From an uncultured Lachnospiraceae bacterium (GTDB taxonomy: Bacteria > Bacillota > Clostridia > Lachnospirales > Lachnospiraceae), in the NCBI GenBank assembly GCA_902493385.1, contig CABUPO010000004.1:115225-179224 (forward strand): a stretch of 64,000 nucleotides of DNA, written 5' to 3'. The notes under the pieces were generated by a model, which was not told the origin of the DNA, did not search any database, and saw only the letters and a list, made by a program, of their open reading frames with translations. Both the position numbers and the translations under genes were made by a program. Positions 53,012-61,176 of the stretch are shown piece by piece; positions within the stretch are counted from its first letter, which is position 1; each line of letters opens with the position of its first letter.

Positions 53012-53147
53012 TTTTTTCATCCTTTCCGTGCAACTGATTTTTGCGGACATACCAATTGACAGGCTTTTTAGAAAGGTCGAACCACTCGCCGCCCTCATAG
53101 AGCCGCAAAACAGAACAGGACTGCCGTATCGGCAGCCCCGCCGCCAT
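53012..53147 (-). pseudogene. Coding-like fragment between MBL protein and macrodomain genes
   Basis: A minus-strand frame starting at an ATG (53147) reads about 45 residues with a protein-like core, VLRLYEGGEWFDLSKKPVNW, before running into the macrodomain gene in another frame. No ribosome site is seen. It could be a remnant of a lost operon member or a short translated peptide; family not recognised. Confidence 0.35.
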
Positions 53148-53148
53148 A

Positions 53149-53940
53149 TTAAGCGTAGAAAAATCCTGCCGTCATATCGAGATAATTCTGACCGCTGTAA
53201 GCAGAATACTGTTTCTGTACCTCTGTCTTGAAACTGTCGGCATCAGCGCAATTCTTTGCAATCTTTTTCAGATTTTCAAGATAGTCGATTTTCGTTTGTG
53301 CGTCTTTCAAGTCCTCCGGCGTATAGTGAGAGGTCAGAATCAGATCATAACCTTTTTTGATATAGCTGCAAAGTTCTGCAATAATTGCATCAGCGTGACC
53401 TGCGCCCGCAACAATAGAATGGCAATCGTGTCCAAGCATATGGGTGTAAACGGCATTAATTTCGGGAATCGCAATGTCAAACGCCTCTGCGGTCTGCTTG
53501 ATTTCAAAATCAATACCTCCGATTGTGACCTTGCCCTCTTCAATAATATTAGTAATTCTGTGAATTGAGTTGTCGAAAATTTCTCCAAACGCGTTTGTAA
53601 AGTATGCAATCAGCGCTTTACCGCCGCCGTTTTCAGAGTAGTCAACGGCATTTTGCGTTGCATATTTCGGAACATCAGGAAGAAATGCAGCGCCTGCCCC
53701 GTGATAGGCAACGAGCATACCCTCTACCTCAACATCTTTCAAATATTCCGTAAGCTCTTTGTTGTTATCAAAGAAGCAAGGTGATTCAATTATAACAGCT
53801 TTACCGTTTTTCTCAACGACAAACACCTCATCATCGATGAAATCATTGGTCTTGTATGCGTGCAGCTTGACGCCGCCAAAATCGTAAACATTCATTTCGC
53901 CTTTGGCGAGTTTTACAGTTGTAAATGTGTTCTTGTTCAT
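53149..53940 (-). CDS. Degenerate MBL-fold protein
   Basis: A 263-residue protein with the order of an MBL fold: FVVEKNGKAVIIESP, then a position where HxHxDH is expected but the sequence reads AYHGAGAAFLP, and later MLGHDCHSIV and LILTSHYTPED. Most metal ligands are missing, so canonical hydrolase chemistry is doubtful. The ATG at 53940 has GGGAGG 8 bp upstream. It appears to be the first gene of the MBL-macrodomain-sirtuin operon and is divergent from the HxlR gene. Confidence 0.7.
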   Translation of the reverse strand: MNKNTFTTVKLAKGEMNVYDFGGVKLHAYKTNDFIDDEVFVVEKNGKAVIIESPCFFDNNKELTEYLKDVEVEGMLVAYHGAGAAFLPDVPKYATQNAVDYSENGGGKALIAYFTNAFGEIFDNSIHRITNIIEEGKVTIGGIDFEIKQTAEAFDIAIPEINAVYTHMLGHDCHSIVAGAGHADAIIAELCSYIKKGYDLILTSHYTPEDLKDAQTKIDYLENLKKIAKNCADADSFKTEVQKQYSAYSGQNYLDMTAGFFYA

Positions 53941-54149
53941 AATGATAGCCTCCCAAATTATGTTGTATGTTATTTTAGTTTCCTCATTGATATCAATTTT
54001 CATAGCAGATTTTTGCTTCGAGCTTCGCAGCGGCCGTTCTTTGTAGCTCTTGACTATATTATATGAGCGCCGGTTTCGGCTGTAAAGTACGCACTTTATT
54101 GTGGCGTAGTTACCCAAAGGATACTATTGGGCAGTTGCCGAAGGAAACA

Positions 54150-54178
54150 TTGACCAAATTGGCTCCATACGGTATAAT
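54150..54178 (+). promoter_or_regulatory. Promoter of the HxlR gene
   Basis: TTGACC (54150-54155), 17 bp, TATAAT (54173-54178), 46 bp before the ATG. It lies between the two divergent genes, so HxlR binding here could control both. Confidence 0.7.
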
Positions 54179-54224
54179 TAGAAACAAAGTTCCAATAAGA
54201 AACTATTGTATGGAGGTAATCATA

Positions 54225-54560
54225 ATGAGTGAACCAAAAACCGTAAAGGAATTGCCCGCTTGTCCTGTCGAAACAACCTTAACTCTTATTGGTGATAAGT
54301 GGAAAGTATTGATTTTGCGCGACCTGCTTACAGGGACAAAGAGATTTGGCGAGCTTAAAAAATCAATCGGAAACGTATCGCAAAAGGTACTGACTTCACA
54401 GCTTCGTGCAATGGAAGAAAGCGGTTTATTAACCCGAACAGTATATGCCGAGGTTCCGCCCAGAGTAGAATACACTTTGACAGATTTAGGACAAAGCCTT
54501 CACCCCATTCTTGACGCAATGGGACATTGGGGCGAAGAATATAAGGCGTCATTGAGCTAA
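54225..54560 (+). CDS. HxlR-family transcriptional regulator
   Basis: A 111-residue winged-helix regulator: CPVETTLTLIGDKWKVLILR, LLTGTKRFGELKKSIGNVSQ and YTLTDLGQSLHPIL. The Cys in ELPACPVE (residue 12) lies where redox-sensing HxlR proteins such as HypR and YodB carry their reactive Cys, so oxidant or electrophile sensing is plausible. The ATG at 54225 has TGGAGG 8 bp upstream. It is divergent from the MBL-macrodomain-sirtuin genes and probably controls them. Confidence 0.9.
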   Translation: MSEPKTVKELPACPVETTLTLIGDKWKVLILRDLLTGTKRFGELKKSIGNVSQKVLTSQLRAMEESGLLTRTVYAEVPPRVEYTLTDLGQSLHPILDAMGHWGEEYKASLS

Positions 54561-54589
54561 CAAACGGAGGGCGTCGTTCTGTATGCTTA

Positions 54590-54741
54590 CCGTATACGAT
54601 TGCAGCAATCATGCTGCATCCCGCTAATTGTCCAATGCCGCCATAATATTTTGGGTGTACAATATACAAAAGTATGAGCATCAGCAAAGCAAACATGGAC
54701 AAAACCGTCAGCTTCCTGATAAAAAGAGATACTTTATTCAT
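54590..54741 (-). pseudogene. Truncated membrane protein remnant
   Basis: From an ATG at 54741, about 50 residues read as a plausible membrane protein (LTVLSMFALLMLILLYIVHP, then GIGQLAGCSMIAAIVYG) before the frame enters sequence antisense to the HxlR gene. The downstream part is not protein-like, so this looks like the 5' end of a gene cut by arrival of the HxlR/sirtuin block. Family not recognised. Confidence 0.4.
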
Positions 54742-54752
54742 GAGAGACGCAT

Positions 54753-54775
54753 CCGGATATTTTTCAAATATCCGG
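54753..54775. repeat. Perfect inverted repeat
   Basis: CCGGATATTT and AAATATCCGG, 10-bp arms around a 3-nt loop, 30 bp beyond the ftsH stop. No T run follows on either strand, so it could be a weak terminator or a protein-binding site. Confidence 0.6.
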
Positions 54776-54805
54776 TTAAATTCCTCTACAGATACTCCTT
54801 TGCAT

Positions 54806-56620
54806 TTAAGAATTTAAAATGTTCATAAACTCGTCGCCGGTTATCGTTTCGTGCATATAGAGATATTGTGCCAGCTCATTAAGCTTCTCCCTGTTTTCAA
54901 GAAGAATCTGTCTGGCTTTTTCATGCTGCGTCCTGACAATTTTAACAGCCTGTTGGTCTATCTCGGTCTGCGTTTCCGCCGAGCAGGCCAGAGAGGCATC
55001 TCCTCCAAGATACTGGTTTGTCACAGTTTCAAGGGCTATCATATCAAAGGTTTCACTCATACCGTACTGAGTAATCATGGCACGTGCCAGCTTAGTCGCC
55101 TGTTCAATATCATTAGAAGCCCCAGTTGTAATAGAACCGATTGCGATTTCTTCTGCAGCACGGCCACCGGTATAAGTGGCAATTTTATTCTCTATTTCTT
55201 CTTTGCTCATCAAATAATGATTGCCGTCATCCACCTGCATGGTATAGCCAAGCGCACCGGATGTACGGGGGACTATGGTGATTTTCTGTACGGGAGCGGA
55301 ATTAGTCTGCAGGGCCGCCACCAGGGCATGACCGATTTCATGATAGGCAATGACCATTTTTTCTTTATCGGTCAGAATTGCGTTTTTCTTCTGATAACCG
55401 GCAATAACGACCTCAATGCTTTCTTCCAGGTCAGCCTGCGTTGCCGCCTTCCTGCCTGCCCGGACGGCACGGAGAGCCGCTTCATTTACAATATTGGCGA
55501 GCTCTGCGCCGGAAGCTCCTGACGCCATACGCGCAATGTGCTTAAAGTCTACATCGGAAGCGATTTTTACCTTTTTTGCATGTACCTTTAAAATTTCTTC
55601 TCTGCCCTTCAGATCAGGAAGCTCCACAGGAACACGACGGTCAAACCGTCCAGGTCTGGTCAGGGCCGGGTCAAGGGTTTCAGGACGATTGGTAGCCGCG
55701 AGAATAATTACGCCCGTATTGCCTTCAAAACCATCCATTTCTGTCAAAAGCTGATTCAGGGTCTGCTCCCGCTCGTCGTTGCCGCCGACGCGTCCATCAC
55801 GTTTTTGGCCGATTGCATCAATTTCATCTATGAATACAATACAGGGAGCCTTTTCCTTCGCCTGTTTAAATAAGTCACGAACCTTGGAAGCGCCCATGCC
55901 GACAAACATCTCGACAAACTCCGAACCTGACATGGAGAAAAACGGTACATTTGCTTCGCCGGCGACTGCCTTGGCGAGCATTGTTTTACCGGTGCCTGGA
56001 GGGCCCACAAGCAAAAGACCTTTGGGCATAGCGGCTCCAATGTCCGTATATTTCTTAGGGTTATGCAGATAATCAACGATTTCCGCCAGATTTTCCTTTG
56101 CTTCGTCTTCGCCGGCGACATCGCTGAACTTAATACCATTGGAGGACTTCACATATACCTTGGCATTTGACTTACCCATATTAAACATCATGGAATTTGG
56201 CCCGCCGCCTGCTTTATCCATCAGCTTCTTAGACATAAACTGCCCAATAGCTCCAAACAAAACAACCGGTAAAATCCACATAAGCAGAAAACTCAGCAGC
56301 CAGTTTGGTTCTTTTACAATCTCACTAGAAAAGACAGTGCCTGCATAGTGAAGGCGTTCTGCCAGATTGGGGTCATTGACTAAACCGGTTTTATAAACGT
56401 TTTCATCCGACTTATCGGTGAATACAATCTGGTTGCTTTGAATATCAACCTTTCCAATATTCCGCTCATCTGTCATTGTCATGAAGGTTCCGTAGTCGAC
56501 TTCTGATACTCTCATATCTGTCAGCCATGGAACCAATGTCAGATTGAAAAGGATAATAATTAACATAGCAATACCATAATAAAATATTAGTGGTCTTTTG
56601 GGACGCTTGACTTCATTCAT
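54806..56620 (-). CDS. ATP-dependent zinc metalloprotease FtsH-type
   Basis: A 604-residue membrane AAA protease. Two membrane helices (about 12-32, 105-127) flank an extracytoplasmic domain. Walker A GPPGTGKT (206-213), Walker B CIVFIDEIDA, the pore FVEMFVGMGA, arginine fingers RPGRFDRR, the zinc motif HEIGH (427-431; HEAGH in most FtsH) and GASNDIEQATKLA are present. The ending is short. It is divergent from a two-component system rather than in the usual tilS-hpt-ftsH locus, so it is probably an accessory second FtsH. Confidence 0.88.
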   Translation of the reverse strand: MNEVKRPKRPLIFYYGIAMLIIILFNLTLVPWLTDMRVSEVDYGTFMTMTDERNIGKVDIQSNQIVFTDKSDENVYKTGLVNDPNLAERLHYAGTVFSSEIVKEPNWLLSFLLMWILPVVLFGAIGQFMSKKLMDKAGGGPNSMMFNMGKSNAKVYVKSSNGIKFSDVAGEDEAKENLAEIVDYLHNPKKYTDIGAAMPKGLLLVGPPGTGKTMLAKAVAGEANVPFFSMSGSEFVEMFVGMGASKVRDLFKQAKEKAPCIVFIDEIDAIGQKRDGRVGGNDEREQTLNQLLTEMDGFEGNTGVIILAATNRPETLDPALTRPGRFDRRVPVELPDLKGREEILKVHAKKVKIASDVDFKHIARMASGASGAELANIVNEAALRAVRAGRKAATQADLEESIEVVIAGYQKKNAILTDKEKMVIAYHEIGHALVAALQTNSAPVQKITIVPRTSGALGYTMQVDDGNHYLMSKEEIENKIATYTGGRAAEEIAIGSITTGASNDIEQATKLARAMITQYGMSETFDMIALETVTNQYLGGDASLACSAETQTEIDQQAVKIVRTQHEKARQILLENREKLNELAQYLYMHETITGDEFMNILNS

Positions 56621-56764
56621 TTGAATTTCTCCTTTTTATATGATATTATTTCATAGCCCATCCCTTTCAGGCATAAATCTCGAACCTATTATAATATAAG
56701 TTTACAAAGCAATTCTAAACTGAAACGAAACCAGATTTGGAAATAAAGATGAAGGAGATTCGCT

Positions 56765-57439
56765 ATGTTTCATATTCTTGTTGTAGATGATGATAAGCAC
56801 ACCCGGATGCTTCTGCAGGCGATACTGCAAAATGCAAATTATACGGTAACAACTGCAAACAATGGAGAAGAGGCTCTTGATGTGCTTGACAGAGAGCATA
56901 TTGACCTTGTTGTGTTGGATATTATGATGCCCAAAATGGACGGCTATGAATTTACGAAAATAATCCGTGAAGGGAACAATACGCTTCCCATCCTTATGGT
57001 AACGGCAAAGCATCAGCCTGCCGACGAAAAACAGGGCTTTCTTGTGGGAACAGACGATTACATTACAAAGCCCATTGATGAAGACAAATTACTTCTTCGC
57101 ATTAAGGCTCTCCTTCGCCGGGCCAGAATCGTCAGTGAACAAAGAATTGTTATCGGAGACGTGGTTCTTGACTATCATTCATTTACAGTATCTAAAAACG
57201 GAGAGACGCAGGTACTTCCTCAAAAAGAATTTATGTTGCTGTACAAGCTGCTTTCCTATCCCGGCCAGATATTCACCCGTATCCAGCTTATGGATGAAAT
57301 CTGGGGAACGGACAGTGAAACCGGCTGGGAAACGGTGACGGTACATGTGGGGCGCCTCCGCAAACGTTTTGAAGGCTGGAATGAATTTCAAATAGAGGCC
57401 GTTCGCGGCCTTGGATACAGGGCGGTTAAAAAAATATGA
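56765..57439 (+). CDS. OmpR-family response regulator
   Basis: A 224-residue regulator. The receiver has VVDDDKHTR, phosphorylation Asp in VVLDIMMPKMDGY, TAKHQPADEK and Lys in YITKPID. The winged helix has TGWETVTVHVGRLRKRF. AAGGAG lies 8 bp before the ATG. It overlaps the kinase gene by 4 bp and is divergent from the FtsH gene, a likely target. Confidence 0.93.
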   Translation: MFHILVVDDDKHTRMLLQAILQNANYTVTTANNGEEALDVLDREHIDLVVLDIMMPKMDGYEFTKIIREGNNTLPILMVTAKHQPADEKQGFLVGTDDYITKPIDEDKLLLRIKALLRRARIVSEQRIVIGDVVLDYHSFTVSKNGETQVLPQKEFMLLYKLLSYPGQIFTRIQLMDEIWGTDSETGWETVTVHVGRLRKRFEGWNEFQIEAVRGLGYRAVKKI

Positions 57440-58506
57440 ACAATAATAACAAAGAAGAATATAAGCAGCATTTTGTCCTGACCTTACTGGTTTCCTTTTT
57501 TGTACTTGTAATCATCATGGTCGTAGTGGTAATCGCTATTGCAGTCCTGTACCTGATGCTGCGCCTGAATATCATTGATTCTGTGGAAGGCCGGCTCAAA
57601 TTAAGCAGTCTCTTTCTCATTATGCCTATTATAAGCGCCATCATCGGTTTTGGAATTACCATTCTGATAAACAAAATTTCCTTAAAGCCGGTTAATCGTT
57701 TGATTGACCAGCTGAACCGATTAGCCAAAGGAGACTTTAAAGCAAAAATCCATTTTGGACAGCCGCTGTCCAGTCTTACTGATTTCAAAGAAATAGAAAA
57801 CAGCTTTAATATTGCGGCAGAAGAGCTGGCGCAGACGGAAATGCTCCGCAATGATTTTATCAATAATTTTTCTCATGAATTTAAAACCCCTATCGTTTCC
57901 ATTGCCGGATTTGCAAAGCTGCTCCGACACGGTAACCTTTCCGAAGAACAGAAAGAAGAATATCTTGCTATTATCGAAGAGGAATCCCTTCGCCTTTCTT
58001 CTATGGCGACTAATGTCCTGAATCTGACAAAGATTGAAAACCAGATGATTTTGACAGATGTCTCGACCTTTAATTTGTCTGAACAATTACGGTCGTCAGT
58101 TCTTTTGCTTGCCGACAAATGGACGCCCAAAAACCTCAATTTAGATATGGAATTCGGAGAACACATGATAGCCGCCAACCCAGAGCTTTTAAAACAGGTG
58201 TGGATCAATCTGCTTGACAACGCCGTTAAATTTTCAGAGCAAAATGGTACGATTGGCATTGCAATTACAGAAAAAAACGGCAACATCTCTGTATTGATTA
58301 CGAACAACGGGCCGGAAATTCCTGAAAAGAGCCTTGACAGAATATTCAGTAAATTTTACCAGGCTGATGAATCCCACGCTTCCGAAGGAAATGGCATTGG
58401 CCTTGCAATCGTAAAAAAAGTAACAGAACTACACAGGGGCTCGGTTTTTGTTAATTGTAAAAATGGGATTACAACCTTTACAGTTACATTGCCGTCCGTG
58501 CAGTAA
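57436..58506 (+). CDS. Sensor histidine kinase, short-loop type
   Basis: A 356-residue kinase. Two membrane helices (about 11-36, 54-76) are joined by a very short outside loop, so it probably senses within the membrane or through a partner. HAMP (about 78-130) is followed by the H box SHEFKTPIVSIAGFAKLL, N box NLLDNAVKFSE, and G boxes with EGNGIGLAIVKK. Its ATG overlaps the regulator gene stop. Confidence 0.92.
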   Translation: MNNNNKEEYKQHFVLTLLVSFFVLVIIMVVVVIAIAVLYLMLRLNIIDSVEGRLKLSSLFLIMPIISAIIGFGITILINKISLKPVNRLIDQLNRLAKGDFKAKIHFGQPLSSLTDFKEIENSFNIAAEELAQTEMLRNDFINNFSHEFKTPIVSIAGFAKLLRHGNLSEEQKEEYLAIIEEESLRLSSMATNVLNLTKIENQMILTDVSTFNLSEQLRSSVLLLADKWTPKNLNLDMEFGEHMIAANPELLKQVWINLLDNAVKFSEQNGTIGIAITEKNGNISVLITNNGPEIPEKSLDRIFSKFYQADESHASEGNGIGLAIVKKVTELHRGSVFVNCKNGITTFTVTLPSVQ

Positions 58507-58838
58507 CAGATAATTACATAGTTATTCCAAACCGCATATTTGTAATCTGTACGAAAGAGACACGTTTAAAAAGTCTGCGTCCATGCCGGAGAAAAGTTGT
58601 ATATCCTCACATTTTCCATAAATCTTCTCTATGGTCTCAACTGCTTTCTCAACTGTAGTATGCGTTTTTCTTCTGTAACTGTCTGCCCCTCGTTTTCAAG
58701 CATTTCTTTCTGCGCTTCAATACCGCCGGGATATTTTGCGTTTAATTCTCCATTTGCCAATTCATATGATATCAGATTATTTTTCAGTAATTTTAGATTG
58801 CTCTATATTACTCCATTTCGTCCAGTTTTTCCTGAAAT
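58507..58838. other. Non-coding stretch with decayed coding fragment
   Basis: No intact gene. On the minus strand, about 58600-58810 reads as a helical, protein-like segment (ELANGELNAKYPGGIEAQKE) without a start and broken by stops, most likely a gene remnant. No RNA gene or terminator was recognised with confidence. Confidence 0.4.
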
Positions 58839-59576
58839 TCATTTGATATTAATCGCTTTATTATTTGAAGAAGCCTTTATAATACACCTGTTTTCTGCTG
58901 GTATTACCAGAGTATCTCCTAATACAAATTGCTTTTTATCGGATGAATAAAATAATTTTTTACGAATTTCTCCAACAAGCTTACCATCTGTATCTGATAA
59001 AATCTTATATGAAATCAAAATCTTTTTTTGTTTGAATGAGACAGTACGATAATAACGTGTTGAATTATTTATTTTTATCCCCAGCTTTTTCTGCTGCTTT
59101 TTCATGAATTTAGGAATGTTTCTGTAAATATTCGCGGGAATATTTATTTCTTTCCACTTACCATCTATATTGCCAAAAACCTGAATTGCCTGCACTGCTC
59201 CAGATGCTCCCCCTGAAATCACCAAAGCAATTTCTTTTTTTCCATCACCAGTAAAGTCATATATTTTTGTTGTTGCATGAGCATATCCTATTGTTCTTGC
59301 TAATTTAGTATTAATAGGAATTTCCTGATTATCAATCTTAATGACGCCATCTGTACAATCTTTTGAATTAATTATTATTTCTAATGGCACCTTATTTTCT
59401 GAAATTTTCAATACATCTGAATAAACTGTTTCGTATGTTTTATTGTTAGTCTCTCCCTTAATTCTGTGTGCGTCCATTCCCTGTGCATTTACATGGTTCG
59501 GATAAACACATAGCAGTGATAATGTCAAAATAATCGCAGCTAATACTTTTTCTAATTTTGAACCACTTTCCGTCAT
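58839..59576 (-). CDS. Secreted hypothetical protein with FG-GAP/VCBS-like segment
   Basis: A 245-residue exported protein. The signal peptide ends near HVNAQG. The segment KIYDFTGDGKKEIALVISGG looks like a calcium-binding FG-GAP/VCBS-type motif, followed by AVQAIQVFGNIDGKWKEI. The remainder is beta-rich and Lys-rich. AGGAG lies 7 bp before the ATG. It lies alone in a decayed region. Function unknown. Confidence 0.7.
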   Translation of the reverse strand: MTESGSKLEKVLAAIILTLSLLCVYPNHVNAQGMDAHRIKGETNNKTYETVYSDVLKISENKVPLEIIINSKDCTDGVIKIDNQEIPINTKLARTIGYAHATTKIYDFTGDGKKEIALVISGGASGAVQAIQVFGNIDGKWKEINIPANIYRNIPKFMKKQQKKLGIKINNSTRYYRTVSFKQKKILISYKILSDTDGKLVGEIRKKLFYSSDKKQFVLGDTLVIPAENRCIIKASSNNKAINIK

Positions 59577-59757
59577 TGCAAATCTCCTTAAAAATATATA
59601 TTGTCATTATTGTATGTAATTTTAGTGGCTTGCAGGTAAGTTTTATTATTCAGCGAATAGTTGTCTGATGGTTTGCAAGCTTATATAGAGAAATTATAAA
59701 TGAGGTTTGGGATTTTGACAACTGGAATTTTTTGAGAGTAAGCATCGTTTATTTTTC

Positions 59758-60201
59758 TTACCTTAATGGACAATCCGACACAGTTACCTTATTTGCCAAG
59801 TTGTTCAGTCCATTTGATAATATATACTGTTGTAATATATTAATATTCTGTTGTGACCTTGGACCTATTATTACTTGATCTATTAAATTTTCAAAACAGG
59901 TTCCCTTTGAGCTTCCCATAATGTCAGGTCTGAGTATTAAAACTTTTTTCACAACATTTCCAATTTCTTTCAATGCATACTTCATACCATGTTGGCTTTT
60001 GTTATCCATTGTCGTGATTCTTACTTCAAATTCATTTTTAAATGATTTGTGCTTATGTAAATTGCCCACATAAATCAATTGTTTTATCAATTCTTCTTCC
60101 GATGAATATATATCTATTTTTCCTGTCTCAAAATACTTCTTTATTATCTTAAAATAATGATCATCAATTACCGAATCATTATAAAACACCCTATTAAACA
60201 T
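59758..60201 (-). CDS. DUF2971-like C-terminal fragment
   Basis: A 147-residue frame with LHKHKSFKNEFEVRIT and DQVIIGPRSQQNINIL, resembling the C-terminal half of DUF2971 proteins (about 250-300 residues). The N-terminal half is absent, so it is probably truncated. Its ATG shares a base with the stop of the upstream gene (TAATG), so it may still be translated. Confidence 0.5.
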   Translation of the reverse strand: MFNRVFYNDSVIDDHYFKIIKKYFETGKIDIYSSEEELIKQLIYVGNLHKHKSFKNEFEVRITTMDNKSQHGMKYALKEIGNVVKKVLILRPDIMGSSKGTCFENLIDQVIIGPRSQQNINILQQYILSNGLNNLANKVTVSDCPLR

Positions 60202-60539
60202 TATATCTCTGTATCCATATACACATTTACAATGTCCTCTGTTTCTTTCGTTATTAATTCTAACAGCATTTTCTTCAAAGCCTCTAAATTTAATTTAAGT
60301 TCCTCTATTGGTGTAACATTTCTTGCTACCACACAAGTATTTAATCCTACAATTATTGGATTTTCTACATACAACTCCCTATATGTATCCATTGAAAAGT
60401 TGTATGCTTCATTAAATAGCGGTTCTGTCATGCATCCATTTTTTATTTCATAAAGATAATAACTACATAACTCTAACTTTCTATTATATTTTACCAAATC
60501 ATACGTGCTATCTAATTTTTCATTTAAATATTCAGCCAT
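60201..60539 (-). CDS. Hypothetical protein (112 residues)
   Basis: An acidic, helical protein starting MAEYLNEKLDSTYDLVKYNR; no signal or membrane segment. GGGAG lies 7 bp before the ATG at 60539. The last third forms an amphipathic helix (EELKLNLEALKKMLLELI). Family not recognised. It is coupled by TAATG to the DUF2971-like frame. Confidence 0.6.
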   Translation of the reverse strand: MAEYLNEKLDSTYDLVKYNRKLELCSYYLYEIKNGCMTEPLFNEAYNFSMDTYRELYVENPIIVGLNTCVVARNVTPIEELKLNLEALKKMLLELITKETEDIVNVYMDTEI

Positions 60540-60583
60540 AATAGCATCTCCCATTTTTAAAAATTGCATAATACATCATATTT

Positions 60584-60866
60584 TTAGATAAATACATCTT
60601 CCTTTTTCAAAACTTTTTCATACTCCTGTAATGCACACAATCCCGGAGAATTTAATACATATACCAGCAATCTGTCATATAACTTTTCTTCCTTATATAG
60701 TCTTTCCACATGTGCATACGGCGGAAGCTTCTTGAATATTTCTTCTCTCTTTACAAGCCACTCATCTGCAGTATATTGTTTCTTTAATTCTCTATACAGT
60801 TCCAAGTTTCCAGCTTCATGTTCAAGCACCAATTTCCAAAGCTGTTCTATATCATAATTTCAATGT
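60584..60866 (-). pseudogene. C-terminal remnant, SWIM zinc-finger protein-like
   Basis: An open frame without ATG or ribosome site that opens after a stop near 60870 and reads about 93 residues (LWKLVLEHEAGNLELYREL, DEWLVKREEIFKKLPPYAHV). The helical-repeat style resembles C-termini of SWIM zinc-finger proteins; the rest of the gene is missing. Confidence 0.5.
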
Positions 60867-61176
60867 ACAATTGCAATAATCGTTCCTGTAAACTAATACG
60901 CTCACAGATTTCTTTATTGGAAAAAGTCATCCCTTCCAGTGCAATAACTGTCACATATCATTAAACCCGCCGCCGTTTTGCATAATGCTGTAACCATTCG
61001 GATGATATATTTCAATTAATGCTGTTTCGGAATTAACAATATATGCCTTCATTAATCGGTTCCATATCCATAAAAGCCATTATCAGTCCATCCTCATATA
61101 CAAAATCTGTTATTATTTGTTCTTTATGTCAAAAAATAAACACTCACACATAGATTTTTCTTCTTCCAGACAACAC
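60867..61176. other. Decayed sequence without intact gene
   Basis: Short protein-like minus-strand pieces (for example ALIEIYHPNGYSIMQNGGGF near 60970-61035) are separated by stops and frame changes. Consistent with one or more dead genes; no RNA gene seen. Confidence 0.45.

Noticed and set aside
51421..54560. Sirtuin block considered as an anti-phage SIR2 defence system
   Set aside because: The sirtuin has SirTM features and a dedicated zinc macrodomain; no effector, sensor or TIR partner is present, so reversible ADP-ribosylation fits better.
54355..54589. C-terminal part of the minus-strand frame starting at 54741
   Set aside because: This part is antisense to the HxlR gene and not protein-like; only the first 50 codons look real.
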